Origin: Candidatus Terasakiella magnetica
Lineage (GTDB): Bacteria > Pseudomonadota > Alphaproteobacteria > Rhodospirillales > Terasakiellaceae
Reading direction: 5' to 3'
NCBI RefSeq assembly: GCF_900093605.1
Contig: NZ_FLYE01000034.1
Span: forward strand, 62,001 to 126,000
DNA: 64,000 bases
A program made the translations under genes and the position numbers. Below the pieces are notes generated by a model, which saw only the letters and a program-made list of their open reading frames with translations, was not told the origin of the DNA and ran no database searches. This document shows, one piece after another, positions 34,817-44,967 of this stretch (its first letter is position 1; each line of letters opens with the position of its first letter).

Positions 34817-37606
34817 TTAGCCAATTGCATCTTCACAACGTTTACAGATGCCACCCTCAGCACTCACTTCAGGCAGGATTTGCCAGCAACGCTCGCATTT
34901 ACCGCCGTCAGCTTCCTTAAAGACAACACCAACCCCGGCCACATCTTCCATGGTAAAGGCCTCAGCCGGAACGTCGCCTTCAGCCAGACTTGCGCCTGAT
35001 GTAATGGAAAGTTCTGCCAGATCAATACCGCTCATGGCCTCAACATAATCTGCTGTTGCAAAGACTTCCGGTGCAGCTTGTAAAGACGACCCGATGGTTT
35101 TCTCTTTACGCTTCAGCTCAAGCGCACCCGTTACGACTTTGCGCAAATCACGCACCTTAGCCCATTTTGCCGCCAGTGCCTCATCCTGCCAATTGGCTGG
35201 GATTTCCGGGAATGAACGCAAGTGAATAGACTCAGCATCCTCACCAAAACGACAAGTCCAAGCTTCTTCACATGTAAAGACCATAAACGGTGCGAGCCAC
35301 GCGGTTAGTGTATTAAACAAGGTATCAAGAACCGTGCGCGCCGCACGGCGGCGAATGCTATCAGCCCCATCACAATAAACCGCATCTTTGCGAATATCGA
35401 AATAAAAGGCAGAAAGTTCAACCGCGCAGAAGTTATGCAGCTCGGCAAAAGCTTTGTGGAAAACAAAATCGTTACAGGCACCGCGCAGCTGTTGATCCAG
35501 CTCAAACAGGCGATGTAAGACCCAACGTTCCAGTTCCGGCATTTCTTCAACGGGCAGTTTTTCAGCCTCGCTAAACCCTTCAAGGTTACCTAGCATATAA
35601 CGCAAAGTGTTGCGCAAACGGCGATAAACATCTGATTGTTGTTTGATGATTTCAGGGCCGATGCGCAGATCATCTGAGGTATCTGCTGAAACCACCCACA
35701 AGCGCAGGATATCTGCGCCATACTGGTTGTTCACATCCTGTGGGCTTGTCACATTGCCCATGGATTTGGACATTTTGAAGCCTTTTTCATCCAATACGAA
35801 CCCATGGGTCAGCACCGCATCATAAGGGGCGCGACCGCGCGTACCACATGAGGCAAGCAAGCTTGAATGGAACCAGCCACGGTGTTGGTCTGAGCCTTCA
35901 AGATAAAGGGAAGCAGGCCAAGAAAGGTCATCACGCTCTTCCATAACAAAAGCGTGGGTCACACCAGAATCAAACCACACATCTAAAATGTCGGTGACTT
36001 GATCATAATCCTCAAGCTTATACTCACTGCCCAAAAACTCTTGGGGATCACGTGCATACCATGCATCTGCGCCTTCTTCTTCAAAAGCAGCAACAATGCG
36101 GTCCACAACGCTTTGATCACGTAAAGGCTCATCTGTTTTCTTATCCACAAAGACCGTGATCGGCACACCCCATGCGCGTTGGCGCGAAACACACCAGTCT
36201 GGGCGGTCCTTGATCATCCCGCCAATGCGGTTGCGACCAACTTCTGGCACAAAGCGTGTTTCATCAATGGCTTTAAGCGCTTTTTCGCGCAGCTCATTTG
36301 TCTCCATCGAGATAAACCACTGCGGCGTATTGCGGAAAATCAGCTTGGCTTTTGAGCGCCATGAACACGGATAGCTATGGGTGATTTTACCAGAGGCAAG
36401 CAAAGAGCCCACTTCGGTAAGTTGTTCTAACACAAACGGGGCAACTTTATAGACATGGTTGCCTGCAAAGATCGGCACATGTTCATAATAACACCCATCT
36501 GGGCCGACTGTATCGGGCACGGCAATGCCATATTCCATGGAGACTTCCCAGTCTTCCTGACCGTGACCCGGTGCGGTATGGACAAAGCCCGTACCAGCTT
36601 CTGTTGTGACATGATCCCCGGCAATACAAGGCACATCAAAGTCATAGTCACGACCGCGCCATGGGTGTGAACAAATGGTGCCTTCAAGCTCTTTACCCTT
36701 AAACTGTGTCACCAGTTTAAAATCAGCCACTTTGGCTTCGCCCATGACTTCACCTGCCAAGGCTTCTGCCACACAGATTTTCTCACCCACACGGGCAAGC
36801 GAGCCATCATGCACGTCAATGATTTCATAAACGCCATAATCAATGTCAGTACCATAAGCCACCGCACGGTTGCCCGGAATGGTCCATGGTGTGGTGGTCC
36901 AAATCACGATGGTGGCATCTTTCACCGCATCAAATTTGGTTTCTTCCACCTTAAAACGCACATGGATGGTGACAGACTCATGGTCAAAATATTCAACCTC
37001 AGCCTCAGCCAACGCCGTTTTTTCAACGGGCGACCACATGACAGGCTTAGCCCCTTTATAAAGGCTGCCATTCATCAAAAAGCGGCACAGCTCTTTGGCA
37101 ATGATGGATTCGGCCTTGTTGGTCATGGTCAGATACGGATCTTCCCAATTGCCCACCACGCCGAGACGCTTAAATTCTTCACGCTGGATATCGATCCATT
37201 CCTTGGCGAACTGGCGACATTCCTCACGAAATTCCAGAACGGGAACCTGATCTTTATCTTTCTTCTTCTTGCGGTATTTTTCTTCGATTTTCCACTCAAT
37301 CGGCAGACCGTGACAATCCCAACCCGGTACGTAGTTGGCATTTTTGCCCATCATCTGCTGAGAGCGAACAATGATATCTTTAAGAATCTTGTTAAGCGCA
37401 TGACCAATATGCAAATGACCATTGGCGTATGGAGGGCCATCATGGAGCACAAAATCCTCACGGCCTTCGCCGGCTTTGCGCAATTGCTCGTAAAGACCTG
37501 ATTTCTCCCATTTATCCAGAATCAGCGGCTCTTTTTTGGCAAGGCCAGCACGCATTGGAAAGTCGGTTTTAGGAAGGAATACGGTCGATTTATAATCCAC
37601 AGTCAT
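34817..37606 (-). CDS. ileS: Isoleucyl-tRNA synthetase
   Basis: A class Ia synthetase of 929 residues that charges tRNA-Ile and edits Val-tRNA-Ile. The HIGH signature is at H66-I-G-H69, and KMSKS occurs in GFKMSKSMGN near residue 610. The editing domain (CP1) sits between them, with TTTPWTIPGNRA. The C-terminus has a zinc finger of two Cys pairs, CERC and CKRC, typical of the bacterial E. coli-like type. No T-box leader is seen upstream. The operon is ribF-ileS-lspA-lipoprotein, in that transcription order. Confidence 0.97.
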   Translation of the reverse strand: MTVDYKSTVFLPKTDFPMRAGLAKKEPLILDKWEKSGLYEQLRKAGEGREDFVLHDGPPYANGHLHIGHALNKILKDIIVRSQQMMGKNANYVPGWDCHGLPIEWKIEEKYRKKKKDKDQVPVLEFREECRQFAKEWIDIQREEFKRLGVVGNWEDPYLTMTNKAESIIAKELCRFLMNGSLYKGAKPVMWSPVEKTALAEAEVEYFDHESVTIHVRFKVEETKFDAVKDATIVIWTTTPWTIPGNRAVAYGTDIDYGVYEIIDVHDGSLARVGEKICVAEALAGEVMGEAKVADFKLVTQFKGKELEGTICSHPWRGRDYDFDVPCIAGDHVTTEAGTGFVHTAPGHGQEDWEVSMEYGIAVPDTVGPDGCYYEHVPIFAGNHVYKVAPFVLEQLTEVGSLLASGKITHSYPCSWRSKAKLIFRNTPQWFISMETNELREKALKAIDETRFVPEVGRNRIGGMIKDRPDWCVSRQRAWGVPITVFVDKKTDEPLRDQSVVDRIVAAFEEEGADAWYARDPQEFLGSEYKLEDYDQVTDILDVWFDSGVTHAFVMEERDDLSWPASLYLEGSDQHRGWFHSSLLASCGTRGRAPYDAVLTHGFVLDEKGFKMSKSMGNVTSPQDVNNQYGADILRLWVVSADTSDDLRIGPEIIKQQSDVYRRLRNTLRYMLGNLEGFSEAEKLPVEEMPELERWVLHRLFELDQQLRGACNDFVFHKAFAELHNFCAVELSAFYFDIRKDAVYCDGADSIRRRAARTVLDTLFNTLTAWLAPFMVFTCEEAWTCRFGEDAESIHLRSFPEIPANWQDEALAAKWAKVRDLRKVVTGALELKRKEKTIGSSLQAAPEVFATADYVEAMSGIDLAELSITSGASLAEGDVPAEAFTMEDVAGVGVVFKEADGGKCERCWQILPEVSAEGGICKRCEDAIG

Positions 37607-37627
37607 GGTCTGCTCGTATCAAGAGGG

Positions 37628-38578
37628 TTAAAAAGGTTTGGTACTCTTTAGTATGTCTTTGGCTTGGATGCAATCTTTTGCAATCTGCTCTTTAATTTCA
37701 TCCAGACCATCAAATTTCTGCTCAGGGCGGATGAAATCCACCAAGGCCACCCGCAAATGTTTGCCATAAAGGTCACCCTCAAAGTCAAACAGGTGGGCTT
37801 CCAGCAAAATATCACGCTTATCAAAGGTCGGGCGTTTGCCAATATTGGCGACCCCGTCATGCCAGACCGTATGGGTGCCATGGTCCACACCTGCGCGAAT
37901 GGCATAAACCCCAAGGGCCGGTTTTAAATATTCATGCAGTTCAATATTACAGGTGGGAAACCCAATGGAGCGCCCGCGTTGATCCCCTTCAACCACACGG
38001 CCTTCAATCTCAAAGGGGCGACCCAGCACACCACTGGCTTGATGTGGTTCACCCTCAACCAGATATTCACGCACGCGCGTTGAAGAATAAGCCTCTCCGC
38101 CGTTATCGGTCACCGGATTAACACAGGTAAAACCAAAGCCATGCTCGCGCCCCTTATGAAGCAACATGTCAGGGTTGCCTTGACGCTTGGCCCCAAAATA
38201 AAAGTCATAGCCACAGACCACATGTTTAGCGGCTAAGCCATCGACCAGTACTTTCTGGATAAAATCTTCAGCAGAAACTTTGGCGAAATCCATATCAAAT
38301 TGCAGGCAGACCAGATGGTCAACATCCATTTCTTCCACATGGCGCGCTTTAATGCGAAACGGCGTAATGCGAAACGGGTCCTGTTTGGGCATGAAAATCA
38401 TACGCGGATGAGGCTCAAACGTCAGCACAACCCAGGGAATACGGTGTGCTTTGGCAATCCATCCGGCCTCGCCAATCACTTCCCTGTGCCCCATGTGCAC
38501 GCCGTCAAAGTTTCCAATCGCGACTGCGCCCCCTTTGACCTCGGGCGGCAAGTCCTCAAAATGTCTGAAAATGCGCAT
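37628..38578 (-). CDS. ribF: Bifunctional riboflavin kinase/FAD synthetase
   Basis: A 316-residue enzyme that phosphorylates riboflavin to FMN and adenylylates FMN to FAD. The N-terminal nucleotidyltransferase domain begins with GNFDGVHMGH (22-31), and an SSTRVRE loop near 170 closes it. The C-terminal riboflavin-kinase domain includes GRSIGFPTCNI. It precedes ileS by 21 bases, a classic pairing. Confidence 0.95.
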   Translation of the reverse strand: MRIFRHFEDLPPEVKGGAVAIGNFDGVHMGHREVIGEAGWIAKAHRIPWVVLTFEPHPRMIFMPKQDPFRITPFRIKARHVEEMDVDHLVCLQFDMDFAKVSAEDFIQKVLVDGLAAKHVVCGYDFYFGAKRQGNPDMLLHKGREHGFGFTCVNPVTDNGGEAYSSTRVREYLVEGEPHQASGVLGRPFEIEGRVVEGDQRGRSIGFPTCNIELHEYLKPALGVYAIRAGVDHGTHTVWHDGVANIGKRPTFDKRDILLEAHLFDFEGDLYGKHLRVALVDFIRPEQKFDGLDEIKEQIAKDCIQAKDILKSTKPF

Positions 38579-38737
38579 GGCGCGAAGGTAGCGAGATTGG
38601 ACGGTGGGTCAAGAAAAAACACATCAAAATAGGCAAGTTTTAGCCTATATATACGTTCGGCTAGCTTTTCAATAAAAAGAAGGCCTGTTAGTCTTTGAAA
38701 TTCTGGCTATTCCACACCTTCATAAGATAGGCACACC

Positions 38738-40303
38738 ATGAACGTTCAGAACGATAAAAAGAATGAAAATGAACAATGGCTTCTCGCCCTACTCGAATCT
38801 GCGCCTGATGCCACTTTAATCGTTGATCTCAAGGGCATTATTCATTTTGCAAACAAGCAAATGGAAAGCGTTTTTGGCTATAAAAATGAAGAGCTCATCG
38901 GTGAGAATGTGGATATGCTGGTCCCTCAAGCCATACGGGCCCACCACCCTAAAATGCGCGAAAGCTTCAACCAAACATCAAGCGTGCGCGAAATGGGGGC
39001 CGATATTGTTTTAGAAGGTGAGCGCAAAGGCGGCAGCACATTTCCCATTGAAGTGAGCCTGAGCCCCATTGAAACCGATAAAGGCAAATTTATTGCCACC
39101 GCCATTCGCGATGTCACCAAAAGACGCCAAGCTGAACAAAAAATCATTGAACGTGAACGCTGGTTTCGCTCGCTTCTTGAATCCACACCGGATGCCACAT
39201 TAATCGTTGATCATAATGGGGAAATCCAGCTTGCCAATCGACAGGCCGAGGTTCTTTTTGGTTATTCCAAAGAAGAATTTATGGGCGCAAATGTAGACAT
39301 GCTGGTGCCCAGCTCCATGCGCGAACATCACCATAAAAAACGCGAAAGCTTTCATCAAAAAACAGCGGTACGTGAAATGGGCAGCGGACTTGAACTTGAA
39401 GGGGAAAGAAAAGACGGCACGACCTTCCCCATTGAAGTTAGCCTCAGCCCCATTGAAGCGGAAAACGGCCATCATGTTTGTGCCTCAATTCGCGATATTA
39501 CGGAACGCAGGCTTGCAGAGAAGCAGCTCAATGATGCCTATAACGTGATTAAAAGCTCGATCAATTATGCCGCACGTATCCAGCGCGCAACACTTCCGGA
39601 TCACACCACACTTGAAGAAGGTTTTAGCGAGCATTTCGTTTTATGGGAGCCCCGCGACACAGTGGGGGGAGATTTTTACTGGAATAAAAACTGGGGCGAT
39701 GGCTTTCTTCTCGCGCTTGGTGATTGCACAGGCCACGGCGTGCCCGGTGCGTTTATGACACTCCTTTCAACAGGGGCCTTGGAACAAGCCTTAATCAAAT
39801 GTCCTGAAGGGGATCTTAGCTATCTTGCCCATAAAACCCATCAGCTTTTACAAGCCACACTTGGCCAAGATAAAAGTGCTAAAGGGGAGTCCGATGACGG
39901 GGTAGAAATTGGTATTTGCTATTTTTCTCAATCCAAACAGACACTTTCATTTGTCGGGGCGCATTTCCCCATATATGAGGGCTATGAGGGCGAGATTAAC
40001 GAGATCAAAAGTACCAAACAGGCCATGGGCTATCGCCATGTTCCCTCAAACCAACAATATATCGTTCATGAAATCCCTTTAAAAAAAGGGGCCAACTATT
40101 ACCTGACAACGGATGGCTTAATAGATCAAATCGGTGGGCCAAAACGTGTCTCTTTTGGGCGCAAGCGTTTTAAAGCTTTATTGAAAGACACACTCCACCT
40201 CCCTCTTCAGGATCAAAAAAAGCAGATCAGCGCGCTACTAAAAGACTATCAAGGTGATGAAAAACGACGCGATGATGTGTCTGTCATCGGTTTTTCCATT
40301 TAA
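38738..40303 (+). CDS. Cytosolic PAS-PAS-SpoIIE protein phosphatase
   Basis: 521 residues with no membrane segment. Two PAS domains (about 13-135 and 140-262) are near-duplicates of each other, both with LLES(A/T)PDATLIVD and a later FPIEVSLSPIE strand. A linker helix with SINYAARIQRATLP leads to a SpoIIE/PP2C-type phosphatase domain (about 300-521) with VGGDFYW, GDCTGHGVPGAF and a final RRDDVSVIGF holding the metal Asp residues. It probably dephosphorylates an anti-anti-sigma-type partner (RsbV/SiaC-like); none is encoded nearby. The downstream gene is a paralogue. Confidence 0.85.
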   Translation: MNVQNDKKNENEQWLLALLESAPDATLIVDLKGIIHFANKQMESVFGYKNEELIGENVDMLVPQAIRAHHPKMRESFNQTSSVREMGADIVLEGERKGGSTFPIEVSLSPIETDKGKFIATAIRDVTKRRQAEQKIIERERWFRSLLESTPDATLIVDHNGEIQLANRQAEVLFGYSKEEFMGANVDMLVPSSMREHHHKKRESFHQKTAVREMGSGLELEGERKDGTTFPIEVSLSPIEAENGHHVCASIRDITERRLAEKQLNDAYNVIKSSINYAARIQRATLPDHTTLEEGFSEHFVLWEPRDTVGGDFYWNKNWGDGFLLALGDCTGHGVPGAFMTLLSTGALEQALIKCPEGDLSYLAHKTHQLLQATLGQDKSAKGESDDGVEIGICYFSQSKQTLSFVGAHFPIYEGYEGEINEIKSTKQAMGYRHVPSNQQYIVHEIPLKKGANYYLTTDGLIDQIGGPKRVSFGRKRFKALLKDTLHLPLQDQKKQISALLKDYQGDEKRRDDVSVIGFSI

Positions 40304-40381
40304 AAATACCCCATAAAATAACTGTTGGACTCCTTATAAGTTTGCGCCCTAATATAAAGGCGCTCTTATAAGGATAAACCC

Positions 40382-42742
40382 ATGGCAAAACAGGTTCATA
40401 CGGTCAGTATTGCATCTTTAGGGAAATGGTTTGCAGCTGTTTCCATCTTATTGGGCAGCGTGCTTGTCATTTCTTCGCTTCTCATGCGTCAAGATAGCCT
40501 GTTGGTAGATAAAACATGGGCAACCTTTAAAGCCACCCAATCAGAAAAAGCCCGCGCGCTAAACAGCCTTTATGAAGAACTTGGTTATGGCGGCATGATC
40601 CATAACTTCAAAAACTACATCCTGCGCCACGATGAAAAACACCTAAGAAAAGCCGAAGAACGCATCGGGGCTGCAAAATCAGCCCTGCGCCACTTGCGTA
40701 TTTTCATGGATCAGAGCGAAGAAATAAAAGCGCTGAATTACGTTGAAGAAACCGTCAATCAATATAGTGCGTCCCTAAAAACCGCCCAAGAAATGATCAT
40801 AGATAAACGCCCGATCTTAGCTATTGATCGCGCTGTTAAAGTCAATGATGGATCAGCATATTATGGCTTTGGTATTTTAGACAGAGCCGTCTCTCAAGAA
40901 GGGCTGGATGAGATGGCTTTAGGCAAGCCTATACTTTTGCAAAAGCTTCTTCGTGCTTTTGGCTATGGCGGCATGATCCATCATTTTAAAAATTATATCC
41001 TGCGCGCAGAAGCCACCCTTTATCCAAAACTCCAAGACTCTGTTAATCAAGCCCGCAACTTAATTAACGACTATCGCAAACTCACGATCAACAAGGCCGA
41101 AACTGAAGCCCTTCGCCATATCGAACATGTGCTTCTGTCTTATGAGGGTAATGCCCCTCATGTTAAAGTCATGACCATGAACCAGGCGACACCTCAAACT
41201 ATTGATCGCCAAGTGAAGATTAATGACGAGCCTGCCCTAGCGGGTTTTCAAACCCTCACACGCGCGATCATTGATGAAAACCATACTGCCAGCCAAAATG
41301 TTGAAGCCGCCGTTGAGCGTATTCACGATCTTGCACGTTACATGATCTGGGGCGGGCTTCTTCTTTTTCCTGCCATGATTATTTTAAGCAACTGGGTTTT
41401 ACGCTCAAAAGTCATTACCCCGATCAGCAATATAACTGGGGTCATGCGCAAACTCTCAAACGACCAACTCGACACCCCGCTTCATCTGGATGAAAACCCC
41501 AATACAGAATTGGGCATGATGGGGCGCACGGTACGGCTTTTTAAAGAACATGCCCTTGAGCGCAAAAAGGCAGAAAAACGCGTTGCAGAAAGAGAGAGAT
41601 GGTTTCGCGCACTCTTGGAATCAGCCCCTGACGCCACCATCATCGTTAATGATAAAGGCATTATGGAGCTAGCAAACAAACAGGCGGAAAACCACTTTGG
41701 ATATAGCAAGCAAGAACTGTTAGGTGAAAATGTGGACATGCTGGTGCCACAGGCCGTGCGTGCAAACCATCACAAACAGCGTGAAAGTTTTAATAATAAA
41801 TCCGGCTTTCGTGAAATGGGTACGAATTTAGTCTTAAGTGGAGAAAGAAAAGACGGCTCAAGTTTCCCCATTGAGGTCAGCCTCAGCCCCATCATGACAG
41901 AAGAGGGCCGTTTTATTGCCGCCGCGATTCGCGATATTACCGAGAAGAAAAAGGCTGAAAAGCGTCTTAAAGATGCCTATGACGTGATCACCAGCTCAAT
42001 TAATTATGCTGCGCGCATTCAACGCGCCACCTTGCCCGATAATGTCGCCATGCAAGACCATCTCAACGATCATTTCATCATCTGGGAACCCAGAGATACG
42101 GTTGGCGGTGATTTCTACTGGAGCAAGGAATGGGGCAGCGGTTTGTTGCTTATGCTGGGCGATTGTACAGGGCACGGCGTTCCCGGTGCCTTTATGACCC
42201 TGCTTTCAACAGGGGCCTTGGAACAAGCCCTGATCAATACCCCTTGTGGCAACCTCACCCTCTTGATCCAAGATATGCATAAATTGCTGCAATCCACCTT
42301 GGGGCAGAATTTGGACCATGTAGGGGATTCTGATGATGGGCTTGAAATGGGGGCCTGCTTTATTTCCCCACAAGACCAAACGCTTTATTACGTAGGCGCG
42401 CATTTCACGCTTTATCGCTTGCAAAACGGTGAATTGATCGAATTTAAAGGCACACGTGAAGCCATGGGCTATCGCAGCATTCCTTATGATCAACATTATA
42501 CCCTGCATGAACTTGCCTTGGAAAAAGACTGCGAATATTACCTGTGCACCGATGGGTTAATTGACCAGATTGGCGAAACCTCAGGGCGTTCCTTTGGGCG
42601 CAAACGTTTAAAAACGATTTTAAGTGAGATCAATGGTCGCCCAATGAATGAGCAAAAAGAGATCATTGAGAAACGCTTTGCACAATTTCAGGGTAACCAG
42701 AAACGTCGCGATGACGTTTCCCTGCTCGGTTTTAAAATTTAA
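40382..42742 (+). CDS. Membrane sensor with duplicated GYGGMIH module, HAMP, PAS and SpoIIE phosphatase
   Basis: 786 residues. A first transmembrane helix (about 16-36) is followed by a periplasmic region of about 285 residues. That region contains two tandem copies of one module: GYGGMIH(N/H)FKNYILR at 68-82 and 194-208, each followed about 65-80 residues later by IDRxVK(V/I)ND and a GFxxLxRA block (148-170, 274-296). A second transmembrane helix (about 320-340), HAMP (341-393), PAS (405-525) and SpoIIE/PP2C (about 560-786) complete it. The output half is highly similar to the preceding gene. The ligand of the repeat is unknown. Confidence 0.85.
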   Translation: MAKQVHTVSIASLGKWFAAVSILLGSVLVISSLLMRQDSLLVDKTWATFKATQSEKARALNSLYEELGYGGMIHNFKNYILRHDEKHLRKAEERIGAAKSALRHLRIFMDQSEEIKALNYVEETVNQYSASLKTAQEMIIDKRPILAIDRAVKVNDGSAYYGFGILDRAVSQEGLDEMALGKPILLQKLLRAFGYGGMIHHFKNYILRAEATLYPKLQDSVNQARNLINDYRKLTINKAETEALRHIEHVLLSYEGNAPHVKVMTMNQATPQTIDRQVKINDEPALAGFQTLTRAIIDENHTASQNVEAAVERIHDLARYMIWGGLLLFPAMIILSNWVLRSKVITPISNITGVMRKLSNDQLDTPLHLDENPNTELGMMGRTVRLFKEHALERKKAEKRVAERERWFRALLESAPDATIIVNDKGIMELANKQAENHFGYSKQELLGENVDMLVPQAVRANHHKQRESFNNKSGFREMGTNLVLSGERKDGSSFPIEVSLSPIMTEEGRFIAAAIRDITEKKKAEKRLKDAYDVITSSINYAARIQRATLPDNVAMQDHLNDHFIIWEPRDTVGGDFYWSKEWGSGLLLMLGDCTGHGVPGAFMTLLSTGALEQALINTPCGNLTLLIQDMHKLLQSTLGQNLDHVGDSDDGLEMGACFISPQDQTLYYVGAHFTLYRLQNGELIEFKGTREAMGYRSIPYDQHYTLHELALEKDCEYYLCTDGLIDQIGETSGRSFGRKRLKTILSEINGRPMNEQKEIIEKRFAQFQGNQKRRDDVSLLGFKI

Positions 42743-42818
42743 TCGTTGCCCTGACTGGACAGACCTCTTACAAAAGCCCTCAATATCAGCCCATGGTTTA
42801 CGGTTTAGGAGAAGTCCG

Positions 42819-44054
42819 TTGAGCAATCTGTCTTTGGCAAAAGATAAAATCCGCATTCTCTTGTTGGAAGGCGTTCATGAAAATGCTGTGCGTGTATTTG
42901 AAAACGCAGGATACAGCAACATCGAATTCCACAAGAAAGCCTTAGATGAAGACGTTCTGAAAGAAAAAATCAAGGACGCCCACATTGTTGGCATTCGTTC
43001 TCGCACCCAGCTCACTGAAGAAGTGATCAATAGTGCTGAGAAACTTTTCTCTGTTGGTTGTTTCTGTATCGGCACCAATCAGGTAAGCCTGCGCACGGCC
43101 CTGACAAAGGGTGTGCCTGTCTTTAACGCCCCTTATTCCAACACACGTTCAGTTGCAGAACTTGTCTTGGGGGAAGCCATCATGTTGATGCGCGGCATTC
43201 CGGCAAAATCTGAAAGCTGCCATGCTGGTGGCTGGATGAAGTCTGCGACGGGCTCTTATGAAGTGCGTGGTAAAACCCTTGGTATCATCGGTTATGGTCA
43301 CATTGGTAGCCAGCTTTCCATTCTCGCAGAAGCCGTTGGCCTGAAAGTGGTTTACTTTGATGTGGTCAATAAATTGCCACTGGGTAACGCCACACCTTGT
43401 GAAAGCATGGATCAGCTGTTGCAAATGTCTGACATCGTCAGCCTGCATGTGCCTGATACGGCTGAAACACGCAACATGATCGGTGCGCGCGAACTTGGCG
43501 AAATGAAAGCCGGTGCCCATTTCATTAATGCAGCACGTGGTCAGGTTGTTGAAATCCCGGCTCTCGCAGATGCGTTGAAAGATGGTCATATTGCCGGTGC
43601 TGCTATTGACGTTTTCCCCGTTGAGCCTAAAGGCGCAGACGATGAATTTGTTTCTGAGCTTCGCGGCATTCCAAACGTGATCCTCACGCCACATATTGGT
43701 GGTTCCACACAGGAAGCCCAAGCCAATATCGGAACAGAAGTTGCTGAAAAACTGGTGAAATATTCAGATGATGGCTCCACATTTGGCGCGGTTAACTTCA
43801 TGGAAGTATCCCTGCCTGTTAAAGGGGCTGGTACACGCTTTATGCATATCCATGAAAATAAACCGGGTGTGATGGCGCATATTTCTGAAATTATGGTGGA
43901 ACACGGTTTCAACATTCTTGGTCAATTCCTGCAAACCGATGGTGAATACGGTTATGTGGTTGTTGATGTGGATGCCGATATCGAAAAAGGCCAAGGCGTT
44001 CGCCAAGCCTTACGCGATATTCCCGGTACCATCCGCGTGCGTTTCTTGCGTTAA
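42819..44054 (+). CDS. serA: D-3-phosphoglycerate dehydrogenase, short E. coli-like type
   Basis: 411 residues; the first enzyme of serine synthesis. The TTG start at 42819 has AGGAGA upstream and gives an N-terminus that aligns with E. coli SerA from SLxKDKI onward. The NAD site is GIIGYGHIGSQ, the catalytic region includes INAARG and TPHIGGST, and a single C-terminal ACT domain (about 335-411, HENKPGVMAHI) should bind L-serine for feedback control. It lacks the intervening domain of the roughly 525-residue type more common in alphaproteobacteria. It follows the SpoIIE gene by 76 bases. Confidence 0.93.
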   Translation: MSNLSLAKDKIRILLLEGVHENAVRVFENAGYSNIEFHKKALDEDVLKEKIKDAHIVGIRSRTQLTEEVINSAEKLFSVGCFCIGTNQVSLRTALTKGVPVFNAPYSNTRSVAELVLGEAIMLMRGIPAKSESCHAGGWMKSATGSYEVRGKTLGIIGYGHIGSQLSILAEAVGLKVVYFDVVNKLPLGNATPCESMDQLLQMSDIVSLHVPDTAETRNMIGARELGEMKAGAHFINAARGQVVEIPALADALKDGHIAGAAIDVFPVEPKGADDEFVSELRGIPNVILTPHIGGSTQEAQANIGTEVAEKLVKYSDDGSTFGAVNFMEVSLPVKGAGTRFMHIHENKPGVMAHISEIMVEHGFNILGQFLQTDGEYGYVVVDVDADIEKGQGVRQALRDIPGTIRVRFLR

Positions 44055-44084
44055 TCAATCAAAGGCTTCTGCCTTGAGATCGTC

Positions 44085-44116
44085 AATAAAGCCCATATTT
44101 TGCTATGGGCTTTATT
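44085..44116 (+). terminator. serA terminator-like hairpin
   Basis: Perfect 13-bp arms AATAAAGCCCATA and TATGGGCTTTATT around a six-base loop. The T tract is short, so termination strength is uncertain. Confidence 0.7.
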
Positions 44117-44217
44117 ACGGATTAAATACTTGATAAATTTTCTCAGGTATTGTAATCCGAAAAGAACACACATACCTATTAGCTCCACAGTGAATGTCCA
44201 ATGGAAAGGAATGTCTC

Positions 44218-44847
44218 GTGAGCACGAAGCCAAAATTAGACCTCGTTGGGGCAAAGCCCAGCCGTGAAGAAGCCGAAGAAGCCGTCCGCACCTTGATCAG
44301 ATGGACAGGCGATGACCATACCCGTGAAGGCTTGCTTGGCACGCCGGACCGCGTCGTGCGCTCTTATGAAGAATTTTTCGCAGGCTATAATCAGGACCCG
44401 GAAGAAATCCTTAAACGGACCTTTGAAGAGACTGATGGTTATGACGAGATGGTTTTGCTGCGCGATATCCGCTTTGAATCCCATTGTGAACATCACATGG
44501 TCCCCATCCTTGGCAAGGCCCATATCGGCTATATGCCAAAAAACCGTGTCGTGGGTATTTCCAAGCTAGCACGCATTATTGAGGTTTATGCCAAACGCTT
44601 GCAAATTCAGGAAAAGATGACCGCCCAAGTGGCTAATGTCATCCAGGATGTGCTTGAACCCCACGGTGTGGCTGTAGTGATTGAGGCCCAACATCAATGT
44701 ATGACCACGCGCGGTGTGTATAAGCCCGGCGTCACCATGGTGACGTCCCGCATGTTAGGGGCTTTTAGAAACAACATGGCAACGCGCAAAGAGTTTCTCG
44801 CCATGATCGGCAACCCTGCCAGCGGGCAATCGGTTAGCCCATACTAA
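44218..44847 (+). CDS. folE: GTP cyclohydrolase I (FolE1)
   Basis: A 209-residue enzyme converting GTP to dihydroneopterin triphosphate for folate. The zinc residues lie in SHCEHHMVP and in the later QHQCMTTRG. This is the type I, zinc-dependent enzyme. GTG 44218 has AAAGGA seven bases upstream; an in-frame ATG at 44194 would add eight residues and has no such site. The folate polyglutamylation gene folC is about 12 kb away in another operon. Confidence 0.95.
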   Translation: MSTKPKLDLVGAKPSREEAEEAVRTLIRWTGDDHTREGLLGTPDRVVRSYEEFFAGYNQDPEEILKRTFEETDGYDEMVLLRDIRFESHCEHHMVPILGKAHIGYMPKNRVVGISKLARIIEVYAKRLQIQEKMTAQVANVIQDVLEPHGVAVVIEAQHQCMTTRGVYKPGVTMVTSRMLGAFRNNMATRKEFLAMIGNPASGQSVSPY

Positions 44848-44967
44848 GAATCCTTTACATCACATCAATCATCTCACAGGGCAAGTCACGGTTTACCTTG
44901 ACACAGTGCACAATCACGCTAATTTGCCCCTCTTGATGTTTTGATAAATTATGTGAGTGCGAAATCC

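Noticed and set aside
36809-37501. Open frame of 230 codons on the plus strand opposite ileS
   Set aside because: It lies wholly inside the strongly conserved ileS coding sequence on the other strand, lacks a ribosome site, and its composition is that of an antisense frame.
37607-37627. T-box or other leader before ileS
   Set aside because: Only about 20 bases separate ribF and ileS and no T-box sequence is present.
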